The notes below the pieces were generated by a model. That model did not search any database. It was not told the DNA's origin and was given only the letters and a program-made list of their open reading frames with translations. This document shows positions 51,425 through 55,940 of a stretch of DNA of 55,940 nucleotides, in pieces. Within the stretch, counting starts at the first letter, position 1, and each line of letters opens with the position of its first letter. Source of the stretch: Sandaracinaceae bacterium (GTDB taxonomy: Bacteria > Myxococcota_A > Polyangia > Polyangiales > Sandaracinaceae); the NCBI GenBank assembly GCA_040218145.1, contig JAVJQK010000132.1, positions 1 through 55,940 on the forward strand, read 5' to 3'. Position numbers and translations under genes: made by a program.

Positions 51425-51448
51425 GGAGGGTCTGAACGCAGACCCTCC
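51425..51448 (+). repeat. GGAGGG hairpin (module H1), first copy at locus B
   Basis: Arms GGAGGGTCTG (51425-51434) and CAGACCCTCC (51439-51448) pair perfectly over 10 bp around AACG. It begins 7 bases after the rpoZ stop, which together with the following bases reads TGAGTTTG. Confidence 0.9.
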
Positions 51449-51710
51449 CCCCATTGGGCGAAGCGCCAATGGGGCCCCCCTCCCAACTACGGCGCGTCGC
51501 GCGCTCCGCGCGCTTGGGCGCCGACCCCAGCGGCGGGGCGCTGGGGCCCCCGCGACTCGCGCTTTCGCTGCGCGAAAGCTGGCCGCCCGCTGCCGCGGGG
51601 ACCCGCTCGGCGCGCGCTCCGCGCGCTTGGGCGCCGACCCCAGCGGCGGGGCGCTGGGGCCCCCGCGGCTCGCGCTTTCGCTGCGCGAAAGCTGGCCGCC
51701 GTTTCTTGTT

Positions 51711-51734
51711 GGAGGGTCTGAACGCAGACCCTCC
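51711..51734 (+). repeat. GGAGGG hairpin (module H1), second copy at locus B
   Basis: Same arms and loop as the first copy (51711-51720 and 51725-51734), preceded by the T-rich GTTTCTTGTT that joins the partial unit to the last unit. Confidence 0.9.
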
Positions 51735-51884
51735 CCCATTGGGCGAAGCGCCAATGGGGCCCCCCTCCCCACCTACGGCGGGTCGCGCGCTCCGCGCGCT
51801 TTGCCGCCGACCCCAGCGCGGGGCGCTGGGGCCCCCGCGGCTCGCGCTTTCGCTGCGCGAAAGCTGGCCGCCCGCTGCCGCGGG

Positions 51885-52135
51885 ATCACTCTCGTGACGG
51901 CTGCGCGACTGCGGCCGCTCCGCACGCTTGGGCGCCACCCCAGTCACGGCCTCAGGTCGTCAGCGCTGGCATCTCGCGCGCCCGGAAGCCTCGCCGCCCG
52001 CTGCCGTGGTGGAGGACCTGCGCTTGGGCTCTCGCGTCGCGAACTTCGCCGCCCGCTGCTGGGTGGCTCGCTGGCCGCCCGCTTCCGCGGAGGATCCGAG
52101 CATCCGTGCTGCGGCGGCACGGACGGCCGTCTGCT
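51885..52135. other. Degenerate continuation of the repeat array
   Basis: The stretch to the next gene keeps fragments of the element (GCCGCCCGCTGCCGTGG, GCCGCCCGCTGCTGGG, GGCCGCCCGCTTCCGCGG) but with decaying palindromes. No gene, promoter or tRNA is seen. It ends at the stop of the 214-residue unknown gene. Confidence 0.5.
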
Positions 52136-52780
52136 CTACGTTCTGCGGATCCAGCGGAGCTTGGCTTGGCCACCGAGACGGTAGAAGCGGCGGAGCTCGA
52201 CCTCGAGGTCGGCCAGGCGGCCGGTCTCCACGAAGCGCTCCTCGAGGCTGGCGGCGTAGGTGGCTGCGGCGCGGTGGGCGACGCGGTAGCGCTCGCCTTC
52301 GACGCTGTCGGCGTGGTCGAGGAACCGGGGGCGATCGTAGAGGCGCTCGCGCAGAGCACGGCTGCGCTCGCGGATCGCGCCGACGCCGTTGCCGGCCAGG
52401 AGGCCCGCGGCGTACTTGTCGACCTCGGCCTGGAGCTCGAGCTCGAGCTGGGTGACCTGCTCGTCGTGGTCGGCGCGGAAGCTCAGGTAGAGGAAGTGGC
52501 TGATGCCTTCGGTCGCGAGGCAGCGCGCGGAGAAGTCGCGGGACTCGACGCACCACTCGGGGTGGGCCTCCCGGAGCGCCTCGATGACCGCGGGATCGAG
52601 GTAGAGGGCGACGTGCACGCCGGCTTCGTCCTCGAGGACGAGGAGGACCTCGCCGCGCTCGACGGCGCCCTCTCCGACGGTGGCGTCCACGAGCTCGCGG
52701 TCGCAGATGAAGGCCTCGACGTCGGGCGCGGGCGCGAGGTCGTAGATCGCGCTGAGGAGATCCTGGATGCGCGCGAGCAT
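52136..52780 (-). CDS. Protein of unknown function (214 residues)
   Basis: Not recognised. It is a soluble acidic helical protein of 214 residues: a mixed N-terminal domain (EVLLVLEDEAGVHVALYLDP, EGISHFLYLSF) followed by helices (QVTQLELELQAEVDKYAAGL, ATYAASLEERFVETGRL) and a basic end. Its start overlaps the stop of the upstream gene by one base (TGATG), so the two are translationally coupled. No signal peptide or membrane segment. The function may relate to its partner only. Confidence 0.75.
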   Translation of the reverse strand: MLARIQDLLSAIYDLAPAPDVEAFICDRELVDATVGEGAVERGEVLLVLEDEAGVHVALYLDPAVIEALREAHPEWCVESRDFSARCLATEGISHFLYLSFRADHDEQVTQLELELQAEVDKYAAGLLAGNGVGAIRERSRALRERLYDRPRFLDHADSVEGERYRVAHRAAATYAASLEERFVETGRLADLEVELRRFYRLGGQAKLRWIRRT

Positions 52781-53364
52781 CAGTGGAGGGTCCGCTCGTC
52801 CATGAGCGCCGGGAAGACGCCCTCCGAGCGGAGCCGCTCCGCGAGCCGCGGCGACTTGGTGCGCTTCCACTTCTCGTAGAGCCGCACGATGTCCTGGGGG
52901 GTGCGGAGCACGGTGCTCTCGCGGACGTCGTCGAGCGCCTCGACGTATCCCTCGAAGCGCTCGGCGAGCTCCCCGTAGGCCTCCTGGCGGGGCGCCTCGC
53001 GGGGGCTGAACGCGGCGAGCTGACGGGCGGTGCCGTAGGCGCGACCGCCCATGGCCACGAAGTAGCTCCGGCTGAGGCCACGGCGCTCGAGGTGATCTTC
53101 GAAGAAGCCGAGGAGGTAGAGGGCGCTGTCTCCGAGATCGCGCAGCTTCCGGATCTTCTCCGGGCCGTCGGTCTCCATGGCCTCGGCGAGCTGGAACGCG
53201 AGCGGCCGGTCGAAGTCCGCTGCGTCGCCGTCCGCGAAGCTCGCGAGGAGCTCCACCAGGTAGAAGCGCGTCGTCTCCGACGCCGGCACCCCGTGGCGCT
53301 CGAGCGCGGCGTCCAGCCGCTCGAAGAACCAACCCCTCACGTCTCCCGACATCTCGATCGTCAT
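52780..53364 (-). CDS. Protein of unknown function (194 residues)
   Basis: Not recognised. The protein is soluble, helical and acidic (ETTRFYLVELLASFADGDAA, LLGFFEDHLERRGLSRSYFV, GGRAYGTARQLAAF), with a conserved-looking end LYEKWKRTKSPRLAERL. An AAGGAGG ribosome site 10 bp upstream supports the ATG at 53364 over in-frame codons up to 53547. It is the first gene of a coupled pair with the 214-residue gene. Divergent from groES across about 400 bp of regulatory DNA. Confidence 0.75.
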   Translation of the reverse strand: MTIEMSGDVRGWFFERLDAALERHGVPASETTRFYLVELLASFADGDAADFDRPLAFQLAEAMETDGPEKIRKLRDLGDSALYLLGFFEDHLERRGLSRSYFVAMGGRAYGTARQLAAFSPREAPRQEAYGELAERFEGYVEALDDVRESTVLRTPQDIVRLYEKWKRTKSPRLAERLRSEGVFPALMDERTLH

Positions 53365-53500
53365 CTCGCGAGCACCTCCTTCGCTCTTTGAATCGGCTGC
53401 CATGCCCATGAAATTAGGGCAAAGTTTGCGCTTCCCATAACTTGTCGCGTCCCCGGTCATGGCTAATCGCGCCGGAGGCCCGCTCGTCAGCAGCCGTGGG

Positions 53501-53520
53501 CGGCGAGTGCTGACTCGCCG
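53501..53520. promoter_or_regulatory. 8-bp perfect hairpin in the groESL upstream region
   Basis: CGGCGAGT (53501-53508) and ACTCGCCG (53513-53520) around GCTG. It contains the GAGTGCT half-motif seen in CIRCE. Function unknown. No gene is supported anywhere in 53365-53761. Confidence 0.4.
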
Positions 53521-53562
53521 ACAATCCCCACTTCGGTCCGCTGCCAAGCCCCCGAAATCGTT

Positions 53563-53592
53563 GGAAACAGGTGAGCCTACTCACAGGTTTCC
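53563..53592. promoter_or_regulatory. 30-bp imperfect palindrome upstream of the groES -35 box
   Basis: GGAAAC (53563-53568) pairs with GTTTCC (53587-53592); inside, GTGAG pairs with CTCAC, with a 2x2 mismatch and a CCTA centre. It ends 10 bp before the -35 box and could be a second regulator site. Confidence 0.4.
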
Positions 53593-53602
53593 ACGGGGCC
53601 GG

Positions 53603-53630
53603 TTGACTGGGAAATCGAGCAGCTTAGATT
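53603..53630 (+). promoter_or_regulatory. Sigma70-type groESL promoter
   Basis: TTGACT at 53603-53608, 16-bp spacer, TAGATT at 53625-53630. The expected start of transcription falls at the edge of the CIRCE operator. Confidence 0.65.
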
Positions 53631-53641
53631 CGCGTGCGCTA

Positions 53642-53668
53642 TCAGCACTCGACATCTGCGAGTGCTAA
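53642..53668. promoter_or_regulatory. CIRCE operator (HrcA-binding site)
   Basis: The inverted repeat TCAGCACTC (53642-53650), 9-base spacer, GAGTGCTAA (53660-53668) differs from the consensus TTAGCACTC-N9-GAGTGCTAA at one base. HrcA represses heat-shock genes through this site until heat titrates it. hrcA is not in the window. Confidence 0.93.
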
Positions 53669-53761
53669 CAAAGCGACCCACGCCCATCTGGGCAGGCCGG
53701 ATCTCACCCTGGGGGGAGGAGCTCCGGTGGAACGCAGAAACCCCTGCTCGAGGAGATCAGC

Positions 53762-55712
<1,951 letters not shown>

Positions 55713-55746
55713 TCCATCCCGCTCGACCCACCCGGTCGTGAGAAGG

Positions 55747-55785
55747 CACCGAGTCTCCGTGAGGAGGCTCGGTGTTTTCTTTTTT
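55747..55785 (+). terminator. Intrinsic terminator of groESL
   Basis: A 12-bp stem (55747-55758 with 55763-55774; one G-T pair), GTGA loop and a T-tract TTTTCTTTTTT. Clear Rho-independent terminator. Confidence 0.93.
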
Positions 55786-55809
55786 GGAGGGCCTGAACGC
55801 AGGCCCTCC
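55786..55809 (+). repeat. GGAGGG hairpin (module H1) at locus C
   Basis: Arms GGAGGGCCTG (55786-55795) and CAGGCCCTCC (55800-55809), loop AACG. Compared with locus B the T-A pair at arm position 7 is C-G, a paired change. It starts directly at the end of the groESL terminator T-tract. Confidence 0.9.
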
Positions 55810-55940
55810 CCCCAGTGGGAAAAGCGCCCATGGGGCCCCCCACCCGACTACGGCGATTCGCGCGCTCCGCGCGCTCTGTCGCCGACCCCAGCGGCGGGGC
55901 GCTGGGGCCCCCGCGGCTCGCGCTTTTTTTTGGGGAGGGC
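55786..55940 (+). repeat. Composite palindromic repeat, locus C (3' of groEL), cut by the right edge
   Basis: It repeats the locus B order: the GGAGGG hairpin, a degenerate second hairpin, GGGGCCCCCC, GCGCGCTCCGCGCGC, CCCCAGCG/CGCTGGGG, then CCGCGGCTCGCGC. There the unit is broken off into a T-run followed by GGGGAGGGC, the probable start of another unit. No gene is in it. Confidence 0.85.

Larger units (their letters stand above)
51418..51884 (+). repeat. Composite palindromic repeat array, locus B (3' of rpoZ)
   Basis: No gene is supported here. Three units follow rpoZ: a full unit (51425-51600), a partial unit (about 51608-51700) and a full unit (51711-51884). A full unit of about 175 bp has, in order: the GGAGGG hairpin, a CCATTGG/CCAATGG hairpin, GGGGCCCCCC, a GCGCGC-TCC-GCGCGC hairpin (51499-51513), a CCCCAGCG/CGCTGGGG hairpin (51525-51546), a perfect GCTTTCGC/GCGAAAGC hairpin (51561-51579), then CCCGC...GCGGG. 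The full units are near-identical, so expansion is recent. Long open frames through it are artefacts. Confidence 0.85.

Noticed and set aside
51420-52184. Open frames of 130-250 codons through the locus B repeats
   Set aside because: They read palindromic repeat DNA in several frames on both strands; the repeated peptides come from the DNA repeats and no ribosome sites are present.
53390-53430. Possible sigma54 promoter upstream of the 194-residue gene
   Set aside because: The GG to GC spacing is 13 rather than 10, so it does not fit the -24/-12 pattern.

Overview
The window is about 56 kb of very GC-rich DNA (roughly 70% G+C) packed with 46 recognisable genes on both strands. The gene set is chromosomal: polA, ffh, dksA, hemB, accA, rpoZ, groES and groEL, with many lipoproteins and many modular signalling proteins (FHA, GAF, HD-GYP, GGDEF, PP2C, class III cyclase). 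Together with the base composition this suggests a myxobacterium-like member of Myxococcota, perhaps Polyangia/Sandaracinaceae. That placement is inference. I saw no tRNA, rRNA, CRISPR array, prophage or plasmid origin.

Layout. 1-3450: a RAYT-type (REP-associated) transposase cut by the left edge, then DNA polymerase I with a degenerate proofreading domain. 3662-9117: SRP GTPase Ffh, a CBM9-like lipoprotein, AlgH, and a GT-C-type membrane protein carrying a repeat-expanded Ala/Glu/Asp-rich insertion. 9195-20253: a 7TM-HD phosphodiesterase overlapping an acyl-CoA dehydrogenase, a Cys-rich lipoprotein, a receiver-GAF-HD-GYP protein, a CPBP protease, a zincin lipoprotein, a deoxynucleoside kinase, an FHA-GGDEF cyclase and a PP2C phosphatase. 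20430-24761: a LysM lytic transglycosylase, a SUKH protein and MoeA. 24870-33393: a five-gene MoxR/DUF58/von Willebrand A operon. 33637-36715: DksA, a thioredoxin with a small partner, and a two-GAF histidine kinase. 37222-43284: LysM and TPR envelope proteins, a membrane protein, two fatty-acid desaturases and a tandem-FKBP lipoprotein. 43389-51417: a degenerate receiver protein, an SDR, an aspartoacylase-like enzyme, hemB with a Trm112-like protein, PrsW, accA, an FHA-GAF-adenylate cyclase and rpoZ. 52136-55712: two unknown coupled genes, then groES-groEL under a CIRCE operator.

The most unusual content is a family of composite palindromic intergenic elements at three places: 36760-37221, 51418-51884 (with a degenerate tail) and 55786 to the right edge. 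Each lies directly 3' of a gene (a LysM protein gene, rpoZ, groEL), in the same orientation relative to that gene. Each starts with a 10-bp GGAGGG hairpin whose stem differs between copies by paired, compensating changes. Further hairpins follow, and two of the loci are arrays. They look like REP/BIME-type elements, and the RAYT gene at the left edge is a possible but unproven mobiliser.

Functionally the window mixes housekeeping with envelope biogenesis and dense second-messenger signalling. Proteins for cyclic di-GMP synthesis and hydrolysis, a class III nucleotide cyclase, and a 7TM-HD protein of the type that cleaves cyclic di-AMP all lie within 42 kb.
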